In this document: piece by piece, positions 11,486 through 25,011 of the stretch | Layout of the letters: each line of letters opens with the position of its first letter | Position numbering within the stretch: position 1 is the first letter of the stretch | Assembly: GCF_051014685.1 (NCBI RefSeq) | Contig: NC_135054.1 | Coordinates: 9,118,001 to 9,182,000, forward strand | Reading direction: 5' to 3' | Length of the DNA: 64,000 nt | Source: Ptiloglossa arizonensis | Taxonomy: Eukaryota; Arthropoda; Insecta; Hymenoptera; Colletidae | Notes under the pieces: generated by a model | Database searches by the model: none | What the model was told of the DNA's origin: nothing | The model's input: the letters and a program-made list of their open reading frames with translations, nothing else | Translations under genes and position numbers: made by a program

Positions 11486-13437
11486 ACTGATTAAAGAAAC
11501 AGATAGATCACTGATAGGATTATTTTAATTTCTTCGAAGCAGATTTTATAGAAACAGAGATTAAGTTTTTCTTTTGAAAATGTTAATATGTGGCCATATC
11601 GATAAGTGAGTTATCCAAGGCTACAAGGAATATCACGCCTGATAAAAATGGTGGAGCATAATGGAACGTATCCATTCAGTCTAGTAAATATCGAATAGCA
11701 ACTTAGGAAGTGTGATAATCACAGTCTGGGTTTACAGCCACTGCCTACATATAAAACAACTGGAGGTAGTATGGGCATAGTTAAGTTTATTCTACAAGAT
11801 AAGAAAAAGGGATAGAAATACAACATTTTTATTTACGCATTATAAACAATTATCATGCACATTAAAACTTTATATACCTTCTCATACCGTTTTATCTGCA
11901 TTCACATTTACAGAAAGAAGAAATATGATAGTATGTAAGATAGCTCATAATATGTTTTCATAGTAGGATAATATGGGTACCTACATGTATGTAAAAAAAT
12001 ATAGGCAGCATAATTCTATTTCATTGAAACTTTAATGTAAAATAAACTTTGCTATCATTATTTACTTACTATTTATCTATATTGAACTGTTTATATATTC
12101 ACTCATATATCACATTTTATTATAATATTTGAAACAGATAAAGAAAGGATCATCATATTTATGTTCGGTAGTCTCTACTGAACACTGCTTCTCCTGTATA
12201 AACCTTACTTATCGAATATACTAAAGAAAGTACTATGTGCTACATATACTGTACATCACAAAGTAATCACGTTCGTGACACAAAAATTACATATACCCCA
12301 AAAATATGACATATACCGTGCACGTCACAAAGATCCCAAATACTCTAAGCATACCACAAAAATAGTAGACAACTATTCAATTCGCAATTCATCCACCACG
12401 CATTATATAGAATAAAGTACGCAGAACACATATCACGTACACATCGCACAAATGTTATATATATCACATACATATACTACACATACGTACATACCAAAAG
12501 TATAGTTCTATCATTTACATAACAATAATCTTATGATGATAGAAAGTAGAAATACAATATTTGATCATATATCACCGATATAAAATATTAATGCACACAT
12601 TACTCTCCATTCCCTTATTGTTAACCTTTGTACATTGATAGAATAAAGATAGCAAACTCGTAAAAAATTGCGGAGTGCCGAGATGGTACTCTTGATTGTA
12701 TGATCGGTCTGAAGAAATTCTTCTCGAGCACGAGATCTTTAAAGGCTTGTGTGATCCAAGACGACAGGCGTTATAGATATTAAGTAGGTCACTACATTTG
12801 TTGTACCAACTATGTAGAACTACGTACACATTTTATTATGAAGTGTACTATGTAGTAAGCGTTGTCACGTTTTGTATTTAAGGAAAGACTCTCGCAGAGT
12901 GGCACATAAATACCGAAATATCGGTTCCGGGCAGAAAAATATCGTCGCTAAGAGATAACTCTATTGATTAGATAAAGGACCTAACGTTACATTCATTGAG
13001 TGTATATATCCTGTATGTGATTTGTTTACTCGTCTCCCTGCACTCTTTGTTTTCTTAACAGAATTACACGAATAAGTCGGATAATAATTTCAGTACTTTG
13101 GCACAATGGCTTTAGATGATTATCTCTATGTTCACAGAGAATGGTTAAACAGTCTGTTAGATAATAGAGGTTTTACTGAATACCGATTGTGTAAAAATAG
13201 TTATTCTTTTTTTTTATATTTTTACCCTCGCTACAGAAAATATTTGTATTGTTTATTTTTGCAATATGTAGCGTTCTTCTAATTGCCTTTCTTTTTCTTA
13301 ACGCGGTAGAAAAATATAATTATTAATAATTTTTAACAATATAAGCTGCCATTTTGTTGTTTGTTATTACTTGTACTATATGATAAACAAAGTGTCGCCC
13401 TTAGAAGTAAATAATCGACAGCAATACTTAATAATTA

Positions 13438-13460
13438 CTATAATAATAATAATAATAATA
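13438..13460. repeat. (TAA)n microsatellite
   Basis: About seven uninterrupted TAA units. Confidence 0.9.
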
Positions 13461-16309
13461 CAAGAATTGTTTTTTAAATAAACAAAAATTGCAAACGTAA
13501 GAAGTTGATGCGCTCAACTCAGAATATGGTTGCATGTATGCCATATTGTGTGTTTTATACGGTCTCTCCTACCTCAATTAAGACCCGCTTTCTCTTTTAT
13601 TAAATTTTAAATATAATATCTCGGTAAATAATATTGTACATTGGCTTACATTCATAAATAAGTGGTTTGTTTATTTTCGTCCTAGATTTACCAAGGAAAT
13701 AATGGTTAAAACCAGCGATTACACTGCTGTAATTATTTTTTATTACAAATGTATTTAATTTTATATCGTTATTATAAAAAAAAACAAATGTGTTTAAAAC
13801 ATACATATATTACCATAATGAATTTCTCATTCGATAAATTACTCTTTCATTACATTAAAATTTACGAGCCATCTATTAATGATATTTTTATCCGTAAAAG
13901 TAATTGAAAAATAAATAAAATGAATAACTATTCCAAAAAAGTCAGAAATTAAGGACAATAGTTATGAAATTTTACGATTATTTAGTAAATATTCAAGTAT
14001 CTTTTTTCTTGATAATAAACAATACACATTGTAAAAATTGCAACAGTTGTAGTCTCATTATATAGTTTTGCATCTAGTATAATTTTTACTAAGAGATGGT
14101 ACACGTTATCTGTTTTTTTGTTTGTTTAGGAATAATGTAACCGTTTGTTCACCTGAATGCGTATTTATATGAAGAGTGCGTGGCTGTTCACCTTACCTTC
14201 TATTTTATTATCATCATAAGAAGACATAATCGACCGAAAGTTGCATTATTAAAAATTTGACTGATGTGGAAGAAATATATGTTTTTATTTGGACTGTGAC
14301 TTAGCATAAAGCGGAAAAATAACATTCTAGAAAGCAGTAACGAAATTTCAAACTACTTTAAGTATGATTATAATTAATTCTGTATTATTAAGCGTTATTA
14401 TAGGTAGTTTATTACATGTGATTGTATTAACTCATTTGTTGTGTTGTAGTATTTGTAATAATTTACGACAGTCACTCATTTAATAAATAAGAATCATTGA
14501 TAATCCCAAAGTCATCTTCTGTAAACCTAAGCATATTTATTATTCTATAAAAATCTGTATAAATGAATCAATCGATTGTAAATAATAATATTGTTAATAT
14601 GCGTGTGTAAAGTGGTACATCTATTGTATATCGTGTAAATTGAGTTAAAACTATTAAGACACGAAGTATACTATATAAAATGACCTATAATAACAAAAGA
14701 GTAATTTTATTAAAATATATTTTTTATACTGTAAACTTGAAAAATAAACACAAATTATTACGGTAGTTGAGAAATTCAGTGTGCTTTAAAATTATTAGTT
14801 TCTAACTGTTACTTAACACTTAAATTCAAAACGTACAGTGTAAATATTACTATGTTTTAACATAAAGTATATCTGTGCACATATTTAAATAGTATCTGTA
14901 CAATTATAATAGTATTATTGTTAAGAATTCAGTTATTAGAGTTGTATACATAATTAGTTATAGTAAATTGTGATAACATTTCATTTTTCTCTATAGGATT
15001 TTTTATTATATAGTTAAAGAAAAAATTTTTCGGAATTTTCTGCTTGTATTTTTCATGATATTTACTTCATGTTTTATCAAGCGACTAGTTGTTACATTTA
15101 TTATACCTACGTCTACTTTATTTTCTAATAAATAGCAAATAAAGTACATATTAAAAATAGATTATCATTATATGTTACCAACATACTGATCTATTGGTCA
15201 CTATACTGATTAGCATAAATTTAAATTATTTTATATATTATATTTGATAGATAAAGTGGCATGCTTCATAGTATTTATGAAGATGTAAGTGTTACTTTTA
15301 GCTCAATAAAAATGCAATACATTTATATAAACTTCTTTAACCGAAATTTTTTATATCAAAGGTACCGTAAGATCTCCAACAAAATTTTGATAAATATAGA
15401 AGAAACAATATTTTAAATCATAACATGCGTGTTATGATTTATGTTTAGTTTTCATATCATAATAATAATATAATGTGATACATCCTTAAGTGTATGTTAA
15501 AAAAATAGTATAATAGTTCGTATTAATGAAATTATATTTGCTGTATTTTTTCAATTATATGCCTTGGTGCATATGTTGCAAATATAAGCTCCAAGAGTTC
15601 AACAATAGATATATTATTGTTAAATAGACACACTATTATTAAATAGATGCAATATTGTTAAATATTCCAGAAGGCTTGAAACTGTTGACTTTATTTATTA
15701 TTAAAATTGTGATACACAGAAAGACATTCACTGCCTTATTAATAATAAATGAATCATTTATTGTAGAATAACACAAACAATTATTTATTTTTGTAAATGA
15801 TACACATTTTTGTATTTTCTAATGATGAATTGAATAAAGTGTAACTCTTTCTAATAATCGAAAAATTTTTTAAATTTTGTCCTGCTCAGATTTTCACATT
15901 CACTCTTTTCAATTTAAGTACATATTTTGTCTACTTTTAATGTAAAACCAAAGACTGTTGTAATATAAACGACATTTCTTTTTGAACTGCTTAATAATTA
16001 TTTTACAAAATTCACATACTCGTGTTATTCTATAATAAAGCTAGTTAACTCGTAATTTTAATTCACTGATACTATTATAGTATATGATTTATTTGACTAA
16101 TTTTGTATTCTCAGTAATTACAGATGGATGTTTGTAACTTTATGTGCACATTTTCTCTGAGTAGATGACAAATTTGTTAAAACAATAAAAATTATGTTTT
16201 TATATTTTTACTTTACTATCACATATTTCGTTTTGTTTATATACAATATTATTTCGAACCCAATTTTTGTTCAGTATAATGCTAACACTATCAGCCATCT
16301 GCAATTTAC

Positions 16310-16511
16310 TGTGTATATATAATAATAATAATTATAATTATATTATTAATATATTATTAGTACATTATTAATATAATAATTAATTATATCATTAATATAT
16401 TATTAATACATTATTAATATAATAATTAATTATATTATTATGAACATCGTGATCATCATCATCATCATTATCATTATCATCACCATTATTATTATTATTA
16501 TTATTATTATT
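16310..16511. repeat. palindromic AT satellite followed by ATC/ATT microsatellite
   Basis: From about 16319 to 16440 only A and T occur almost without exception, in two copies of a palindrome-rich unit (ATTAATATATTATTA ... TAATATAATAATTAATTATA). It runs directly into (ATC)n and then (ATT)n at about 16450-16511. The segment could extrude cruciforms. Confidence 0.85.
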
Positions 16512-17282
16512 GTATAGACTGTACTAGTTACATAATTGTGTATTTGTACTTAAATTTTTTTAAATAAAATAATATAAGTAGGCTTCAAACTGTTTAGACA
16601 CAACATAACGAAGGCGCCAAGTATTAGTACGATACATGTTCAGTGATACTTAATTCACATATTATTTGGATTATATCAATTAAATAAACCTCTTATTTCG
16701 AAAATATAAAGAACATAATATTTTTGTCTTAATTATCTGAACTTTCTTTGCATTTCCCTATCCTTGTAAAGTACTTTTAAGACATGCATGACACTTCAAA
16801 TTGAAGATATTTGAAGATACCCATATTCTTCAAATTAAAATGGTTTGTTGTTATGTTCCGGTAACTTCGATAACCTACAAATAAAATTATTCCATTAACA
16901 AATAAACGAGAATTGAATACGGATAATTGATTGACTTTGGGCTGTTCAAAAACAAATTAAGTCAATTTCACATTCAAACAATACTAGAACACCTCGCTTA
17001 AAGTAACGTGCAACGTGGAATCAAGTCATGAAACCATAGTAACCTTTCTTAACATATTACACTTGCCCTATTACAATCTATTGTTGTTCTTACAACAATA
17101 AGAGTGTAAAAATGAAAGAATGAAATTAATGACTCCCCAGGTGGTGAGTGTTATCAGCAACAGCTCATCCCCTGGTAGATAGATGTACGACAAGTCGAAA
17201 ATGATGCCTCGTGCATCCTCAAAAGGATTGGAGGATCTGTTTAGAGATGATACACCTCGACAGGAGTTGCTCTCTCCTTCCC

Positions 17283-17560
17283 TTATCCAGGTAGGTGACG
17301 TCAGTGTCGAGATGAAGTCTGGGATGAAATATATGGGACTGTTTCTCGACAGCCACTGACGTTTTGAGTGGAATTTCAGCTACCTGGGACCACGGTTGAA
17401 GAAGATAGCCTTTGGTTGGCTCCTCCCCAAACTATTGGGTCCAAGTGGCTAGGTTTGTCGCTTCTACACAGGCATAGTGCTTTCAGTGATCCACACGACA
17501 CTACTACAGTGGATCCATATGTGGCTAGCCTTAAGAGTCACTCGCAGTTATGGAATCGTG
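17283..17560 (+). pseudogene. R1-like non-LTR reverse transcriptase fragment
   Basis: The frame reads IQVGDVSVEMKSGMKYMGL then FLDSH, an in-frame stop, then FEWNFSYLGPRLKKIAFGWL and LPNYW. This matches the palm/thumb part of R1-clade ORF2 proteins (pattern VE-x-K-x-x-MKYLGL-x-LDSxW, then LGPRL, then LLPN-x-GG). The complete protein would be about 1000 residues with endonuclease, reverse transcriptase and a C-terminal zinc knuckle; only about 90 residues of it are left, with a stop. The same block, on the minus strand, occurs near 33150 and 45440. Confidence 0.75.
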
Positions 17561-17639
17561 TCCTATGAGACGATTTTTTGTTTGTTTTAAATAGTGGTTA
17601 CAAGTCTTAGAAATAAAATACAAAAGGTCTCGACCTTTG

Positions 17640-18065
17640 AAACAACTTATTTATGAGTATAAATCGGCAAAATTGTGATCACCAATTAGCATTGTACGCC
17701 GATGTACTAAAGACTGTTACGCCTATTCACGGGATGTGCCATACGGTGTTTAGCTCCTAAAAATTTATTTAGCGACATTACAATTGTCAAGAACGCTGCT
17801 AATATTACCGCTGGTACTTTCAACAGAGATTTTTTTAGTGTCCTACTAGTTGTGCATAGCACAGACAGAAAAATAGGAGTTTCTGCATCATGCGAAACGC
17901 TTGATGAAAAGAAATTGGAGCAGCCAATAGACGATCGTTTGAAAGCACAAAAGAAGATCGAATAGTCTGTAGATCCAGTCAATCCATTTTGGAAGAAGCT
18001 GAAGTTGAAACAGAGGATTACTTGTACGAGGCAGAAATGACCGATTAACGATAAGTGAAGGATAC
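17640..18065 (+). other. repeat-derived segment of unknown family
   Basis: GC content is higher than in the flanks. The 3' part (about 17986-18060, including GAAGCTGA, TTGTACGAGGC, ATGACCGATTAACGATAAG) is a diverged relative of about 59155-59215, so this is a dispersed sequence rather than a single-copy gene. In one plus-strand frame an open stretch precedes a stop at the ACCGATTAA motif. The family was not recognised. Confidence 0.35.
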
Positions 18066-19567
18066 ATACGAAAAATGACGTTTCGAAACTTTAAACTCTC
18101 TTCGTTCGGTTATTTTTGCGACAAATCGTGTATTGTAACAAGTCGTACACAAATAAAGGAAATTATTCAAATTCGCGAAAGCGTTTATTTTCAAGGAACA
18201 AAAATGACCTGATTTTTATTAATAAAAGTAAATACAAGATTTGATTAAAGAGAAATTAATAAAAAATGTAACACTTACATAAACTACCGTGCAGATAGTA
18301 CTATTGTGTGGGTTGTACATTTTCATTATTAGAATCCGATAACTATTAGTTTTTATTCGAGATATCATGGATAAAAATAAATATATGTATAAAAATTCGA
18401 ACGAAGTAAAACGAGGATTCTATTGCTTTTAAATATTTAATAAAAATTATTTTTATTATGTCTCGTTGTTTAAAAGATGTTACCATTTAGAAAAGTTATC
18501 CAACAGAATATTAAAAATGTTTGTTTATTTCAGTGTAGTTAAAAAAATATATGTAAAAGTTAAATTAGTATTAAGTTAGGTCCGAGTATCGAGGCGAAAA
18601 AAAAAACACTGATGAGACAAATGAACGCAATGATGAAACTTTTTTATTTTTAGTTCTTTTTTAATGAAACTTCTACCATTATATTTATGACGGTTTTCTG
18701 ATTGAAATGAAACCAAACATATTGTATTGAATTATATTTACGTATTTAATAAATAAGAATAAGTTTCTTGTATCACGTATTAAATAAATAAATATTAGTC
18801 AAATTTTATCGCGTTTGATTTTATTTTAACCAAATAAACCTCGCAAGTTCGTTGGTAAAAGTTTCGTTTAGAAAAAAAAAATAAAAATAAAAAAGTACCA
18901 GCATTGCATTAGTATTGTTTCGGTAATATTTAAGTTTGGATAAAAGTGGTAATTATTTAGAAAAGGGGCAGAGGGTTCTTACCGATTTCGATGATTTTTA
19001 AACACGTAGAAATAAACATTTTGAACAACTTTGTTCTATACAAATAACCGCCACACAGCTTTAGTTTTCGAGATTTTTGCAAAAAACTATTTTCACTACT
19101 GCAATGGAAGTTGCATATACGTAAATATGTAGCTACACGTCCATGATAGCGCTGTGTAAACGTTGAATCGCCGATTGTCTATAATTTCCTTAAACAGCCG
19201 AAAATGAACGCGTATAACGGAAATATTTAAAAACTTGATTTTGGAAAAAAAAAATAAGCTAACTCAAACTTTACTGAAACCTATCTATTCTACCTAGTAG
19301 CTAATTTAATGAATTAGATTCGAATTAAGTCTGCTAATCGGTTTATCTAATTCTATCACCTGAACAATTTTGTAAAAGACGAAACATTTTCAAATTAACA
19401 TGCAATACAGCATGCACTTTCTTCGTTTATCGAATAAATGGCATTAGAAATATTAAATTGCGATAGCAGAAATGTATCGATCGAAACGGGACATTTTATA
19501 TATTACAATTTAATAAAAAGTAAGAAATGGAATTTTTTATATATATGTATTATAACTGAGTATGGTA
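18066..19567. other. AT-rich with a probable dispersed repeat
   Basis: About 18980-19250 contains phrases common to diverged insect repeats (ATTTTGAACAACTTTGTTCT, TTTAGTTTTCGAGATTTTTG); a similar GTTTTCGAGATATTTTCAAA occurs near 31590. No coding capacity was recognised. Confidence 0.3.
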
Positions 19568-21425
19568 TTGTCTCGTTATAGATTGTCATTCGCGTTTCGT
19601 TGTAAGTAGTCTTTCTACCCCCTACATTGCTTTTGTAGTTACCGCGACGAGTATAACAAATTGCAAGTAAGCGAGAGGGCATACAATGGCGGCAAACTAT
19701 AAAGTTCGATCGAGTCTTTGGCGGCTTTAATAACTAATCTTATACTATGACGATCTTTAAATTTCATTATTTAGCCCCTACTAGCATTGAACAAAGACAA
19801 TAAAAATTATTCAATTTCCCAATTTTATTTTCTATTTCCAATACTTTTTCTCGTAATAATAAGTACACGAGTGGATTTCTCATTGTCCGCTGTTCCAAAA
19901 ACCACGTCTGTAAACGGTTTTCCAAATCTTCAAAACTGCACGTTCTTGTTTTTAATATTAATTCATGGATTCCTTTAGCTGTATCGTTTCTTAATTCACT
20001 TTCTTCACGGTGAATGTATCGAACTGTGTCTCTACAGATTTGATAAATTGCTCGGCTAAATTGGGGGTAGTTCCTCCCGCCAAATTCAACTTGTTAAGAA
20101 TATTAATCTCCTTTCTATCGTTAATGAAATTCTTTTTTGGCCTATGATAATTTAACAATAATTTAATTATAATAATACACATAACTGTAATAATAATTGT
20201 ACCGGTGGAATTTATTAAAATTTCTTTAAATTTAAATAATCTTTCCTTTAGAAAAACCATATTTATTTCCCTCTATCCATATACAATCGAAGCTATTGAA
20301 ACTCGAATGACTCTTTATGGTTTATCGCCGTAATGTGCCACGTTGTTTTATGCAAAATTAAACACATTTGTATTAACAATTTTTCTGTTATGTTGCTAGT
20401 AATATTATTCCATTCGATTAGTAACTTTTCTTTAAGCTGGTTTACATTTTTTATGTCATATTTTCGCACCCTGGCTTTGGATTCTGTCCACAAATTCTCA
20501 ATCGGATTTATACATATATATAATATATAATTTGTATACAATTATATAAAAGCCATTGTTAAGTTGCACATGCCTCGTGCTTCGAGTCATTGTCTTGATA
20601 AAAATTAAAATCATTACGAATACATAAACGATCCCCAGAATCACGTAAGTTTTCTTTCAATATATTTATATATTTATACGTATGCATAACTCCATTGATA
20701 AATACAAGATTACCCATTTTAGCGGCAAAGGAACACCCCGTAACGTAACTACCCCCATATTTTGCCGTGGACTAAAGGTTTCATCTTTCAAAACTTCTAT
20801 TTGACTTATGCCACACAATTTGCCTACTATCTGACCGAAAGACGTTAAATTTACCCTCATCGATAACAATTGTCTTTCTCCAATCTTTACACGTTCATTT
20901 TGCGTGCTTTTTTGCAAATTTTATATGCTACTTTCGATTGGCTTCACTAACGTAAAGTTTCTTTTAGCTACACTTCCATTGTATTCATATTTTCTTATAA
21001 CACGTCTAAATGTTTTATTACTAACTTTCTTTCCTGTTTCATTTAAAAGTTTGAATACAATTTTCGGTACGCTAATTTTAAAGTTTCTCTTTACTTCTCT
21101 TAAAACTCTTCGTTCATTACGATCACTTAACATTTTGTTAAGGTTTCAAACCTTGTTTTCTATTCTATTTTCCGTCTTATAACGTTTTATTATATACTGA
21201 ACCGTAGATCGGATTTTATTAACAATATTATTAATTTCTAGTAAACTTTTTAAATTTTGATAATGACTGATAATTACTTTTCACAGTTCCACCGAGATTT
21301 CTGTTCCTTTTCGAACCATTTTACTTAACAACGTGACAAACTATTTACTTTTAAATAGAAAAAAAATAATCTACTGTTCTTTATTTTATGTACAATGTAC
21401 GGATAATCTCGATATAGCAAAAAAA
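19568..21425 (-). mobile_element. Tc1-like element, family A, copy 1 (near full length)
   Basis: The left end is TA + TTGTCTCGTTATAG at 19566-19581, the same terminal repeat that bounds the 470-bp copy at 51902-52371. The transposase relic lies on the minus strand (20293-21319). The 3' UTR side (about 19950-20340) aligns with copy 2. The right terminal repeat was not found clearly; the end given is approximate. Expected length of an intact Tc1-like element is 1.3-1.9 kb. Confidence 0.75.
20293..21319 (-). pseudogene. Tc1-like DD34E transposase, frameshifted
   Basis: Starting at the ATG at 21319 (MVRKGTEIS...), pieces of a Tc1 transposase follow in shifting frames. The helix-turn-helix region lies at 21133-20921 (RNERRVLREVKRNFKIS, VSNKTFRRVIRKYEYNG). 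The middle part, near 20760-20600, holds a GCSFAAKMGNLVFINGV block and then DFNFYQDNDSKH, with the second catalytic aspartate. The C-terminal block NPIENLWTESKARVRKYD lies at 20541-20293, with the catalytic glutamate. Several frameshifts and stops separate these (one already after codon 12), so no active enzyme can be made. All three parts are in the expected order and spacing for a protein of about 340 residues. Confidence 0.85.
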
Positions 21426-23690
21426 AATTCCTAGAATATATATTATACTTGCCGTCTACTTATTGAATACGAATACGAATCTACTTGTGAGAGACAGCCT
21501 TTATGACTAGTTACATTGTTTCTGTTTTTTTAATGTTTTTTATAAAAGAAAAATAAAACTGTTTTATAGGTAGAAGTAGTGTATTGTAATATTGAATATT
21601 TAATAGAAATAAGTAAAAATAATTAATAAGAAATACGATTTTTTTTCATTTCTATTGTATGCCGAAGTACGAGTGGTAGTAACTGTATATATTCGCGTAT
21701 AAATATATTATACATATTATCTTTCGAAAATGTTTTTAATTTTTTAAAATATGACTCCTGCGGAGAAAACGATATATTGATGTATTTTTTAACTTTTAGA
21801 GATGTTTTTCGCACAAAATTGTTCTTTTATAAAATGCAATGAATTGAAAAAATGATATAATTTTTTAATTTTTACTTGAAATATCAAGATAAATATAAAT
21901 TGGAATATTGAACGCTTTTCCGAACCTTACTCAAGTAAGTAGAATACAAACGAGGCGCAGACGCAACTAGGGTGTTTCGAACGGTGGTACATAGTCCAAA
22001 GTTTATTGATAATCAATGGCGTAACGTAGTATGCATACGTCAAATTATGTGAAGATTATTACTGTAACTGTGTTCAATTTACGTAAATAGTGAAACTCTA
22101 TATTTAAAAATATATTTTAACTTAACCAAGTAGTTCGGACAGTTCAAAATGTTCGTTAGTACGTAACAATGATATATTTTGTTTATTTTAAAAAGTGATA
22201 GTTTGTGCTAATTAATAGTAGAATACAAATACTACCCTAGTTACTGTATTATTAGATTCCGTTAATAGGTCAAGGGATGAAATTATCGTATAATATATCT
22301 ACAATAAAGTTGCAATGACAGTGCATGCATAGTGTAAGCAATTTGGTGCTTGTCAATGATGACTCGATATACATCGAGTTTAAAGAACATTGTGATCTTT
22401 AGTGAGAAGTATAAAGAAGGTAAATGAATATTGATCATTTAATGAAACTTATTCATAAAATGTCAACATGTATATGTATATATATTTAATTACTTAATTG
22501 ATTTACTGTTTCATAAAATTATTTGTGTGATACATGCATGTGTTCCTTACAAGACTCTGATAAATATCATTATTATAATGGGTACCTTAAAAATTAATTT
22601 AACATTAATATATTCGTGAAGCAAAGTACTTAAATGTTGAATTTTTTATTATAATGTAGAATATATCAAAAATATTTTTCCAATTGAATTTAATTCCTTG
22701 CAAGTAAGTTTATATTGCCCTTAATTTATACAGTTTTAATGAAGTGATACTAATTCATTTAATGTCACACCATGCACATGTATGACTCTAATACTTCTGC
22801 TATTGTACAGAAATATGCATAATGTTATATAGAAACCAATGTTTGTAAATTATCTTTAGAGAAAGTTTTTGTCAAATTGATCAAACTAAAAATATTAGAT
22901 ATAAATAATGAAGAAACTTAAAATGATGTTCAGAAAATCTTTTACGAAATTGTCTTGGTAATCATTATTTTACAATGTCTATAATAATAGTTTGAAGATA
23001 TTCTTTACCTAAGAATATAAAGAAGATTAGTGTATCTAAGATTTGTAGACAAAAAATGTTTGTTATATTTCTTTGAATTAATTCAAAATTAAAGTAATAA
23101 TAAAAAATGATTTTTAGTTATCCATATTTTTGTACATGAAACATTTTCTATTGTGTTTCCTTTGGAGCGTATGGCATTTTGCATTTCTTTAATTGTTGCA
23201 TTCTCTACTTTTGAAAACTCTGTTTAGAACTTTTGTATACAATAGCTTCAGAAACAATTAGAATACTTTCAAACCAAATGTTTAATGTTTAAAACAACAA
23301 AGTTGTATTATGATTTTCAAAATACTTATAACAGGTACCAAGATTATACATATTATATTTAAAGACTGTTTTACAGTGCCCATAATGTTTGTAAAATATT
23401 CCTTGGGAACACTATAGGAAAATTACAAGTGTTTGAATAATATCAAATTTTTAATACAAACATTGTTGTAGCATGATAAAATATACACATAGACACATTT
23501 ATTCAATGTTATTCTCTTCTAATCAATATTCTGAGAATGATAAAAAAATGGATTTTATTGTTAATAATGTATTTAAAGAAAATGGAAACAAATATAAATA
23601 ATACAGAATTAATAAATATATGGTGTAATGAAAGTAAGTGGTAGTGTGAAAATTGTATAATTGTTAGGAGGAAGGAAATCTACCATCTAC
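21426..23690. other. AT-rich, upstream flank of the transporter gene
   Basis: No coding exon was recognised. A slightly GC-richer patch at about 21945-21995 (GAGGCGCAGACGCAACTAGG) and a donor-like AAGGTAAATG at about 22420 could mark an untranslated first exon of the plus-strand transporter gene, but nothing proves this. Confidence 0.25.
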
Positions 23691-23699
23691 TCCATTATA

Positions 23700-24310
23700 T
23701 AAGAAACTAAACTAAAAGATTTCTTCACAATAAAAAGGCGAAGATAGAAAAAGGGATCCAAAAATTTTGGTTTCAAAACGTGTTAAAACAGACATTGATA
23801 GTTTTGAGAAAGAAGATTATTCTGTATTATGCCAGAGTTTCTTAAAAACATAATTTTTATAGTGAAGTTCTGTAGAAGAAACCATGCATCGATAAGTTTA
23901 ACTAGTATGAGCAACTAACGAGTTTTGGTGACGTGTCATTTCTTGCAATGAAAATGAATTTAATATGTTTGGATCAGATGAATGTATTTAAATTTGGGAA
24001 AAAAGTGAACATAGAAAAGTATCTTAAAAATTTATATCAGATAATGAAGCACAGAAGTGATTTAATAGCGATGCAAGGATGTATGAGAATCAGAGACAAT
24101 GGGAATTTCATGTTTATTGATGAGATTTTAAACAAATATAAATATTTACACATTTTGAAGAAAGATTAAAAAAAAAGTGGTGCATATTTAAGGATTATAA
24201 AAGATTTTTATTCTTATACACAACTAAAATTCTGTAAATTATACTGTAAAGTCCACAGTTCAGTCAGAAGATGATAATCACAATTAAACATTTATTGGTA
24301 GAAACTGACA
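23700..24310 (+). pseudogene. second Tc1-like transposase relic
   Basis: In one plus-strand frame near 23940, NEFNMFGSDECI matches the Tc1 block DESKFNxFGSDG around the first catalytic aspartate (here replaced). Then at 24061-24170 a frame reads GCMRIRDNGNFMFIDEILN and then KYKYLHILKKD, matching the GCFS...GNLVFIDGIMN, YL-x-IL block. Frameshifts and stops lie between them. The N-terminal DNA-binding part and the C-terminal NPIENLW block were not clearly found. It is more diverged than the relic at 20293-21319, but of the same general group. Confidence 0.65.
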
Positions 24311-24872
24311 GAAATGTAATACCATTATTAATTCCAAGAAAGTACTAAAAAATTATATATAAATTTGGAATAATATAGAGTTATTTAATAAACATGGTGT
24401 CATTTTATAATTGTTCAAACACTTTTGTGGTGTTCAATCGATATTCCTAAATATGATTAGTATTTAGAAAATACTGTTATATAATTTGTATTGATGGATA
24501 CTCTGCAAACATTACATATATAATTTTGTATGTTACTTTTGAAATAAATGTATTTTGAAAATCATAATTTAACTGCTTTTTCTTTTGCATTAAACATCTA
24601 ATTTGGAAACGTTTGAATACTTTCTAACACACTATTGTAAATTGTGTATACTCTAATAGAAATATGATGAATTAATGACAAATAATTTTCTAATTTGTTG
24701 CACAAAATTCAAAGTGTTTCTGTTTTTACTATTTGATAACTCAGTATTTTAAATACTTTAAATTATTTATCTAGAACGAATAATTAATTGAAATTTAAAA
24801 TACAGATAAGTTGTACTTTTATGTGAATATGCTGAAAGCAAATATTACATGTTTCAAAGAATAAACTTAAGC

Positions 24873-25011
24873 ATGGGTAGCAGAGGAATCAGGGACATTC
24901 CAACAATATTTCATCCCCAACAAACTCATGCTTCAACTATAATTCTTGGTGACAATCAGCAGAACCATGGTTCTCGAAGCAGTACTGGTCAAGTTCCATA
25001 TGATAATTCTG
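24873..25011 (+). CDS. SLC35F3/4: SLC35F-like exon 1 (start codon)
   Basis: Codes residues 1-46 plus one base: MGSRGIRDIPTIFHPQQTH and following, a hydrophilic N-terminal tail. It ends in a consensus donor, CTG|GTAAGC. The frame is open for eight more codons upstream, to an ATG at 24849, which has a poorer context. Confidence 0.75.

Larger units (their letters stand above)
10441..17280. other. 6.8 kb AT-rich region without a supported gene
   Basis: Apart from the simple repeats listed separately, no exon, RNA gene or transposon was supported. A 59-codon frame with a good start context at 13107 (MALDDYLYVHREWLN...) follows an acceptor-like TTTCAG but has no recognised homology. The region may be intron of the minus-strand gene ending at 9914, or a gene-poor spacer. 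Confidence 0.35.

Noticed and set aside
12572..12829. 85-codon minus-strand frame in a GC-richer patch
   Set aside because: Neither strand gave a recognisable protein motif. The patch may be old repeat sequence.
13107..13283. 59-codon frame with good start context after an acceptor-like site
   Set aside because: The second half decays into Tyr/Phe codons from AT-rich DNA and no homology was recognised. It is kept only as a remark in the region entry.
21403..21421. possible right terminal repeat of Tc1 family A copy 1
   Set aside because: GGATAATCTCGATATAG resembles the terminal repeat but points in the wrong direction for a right end, so it cannot close the element.
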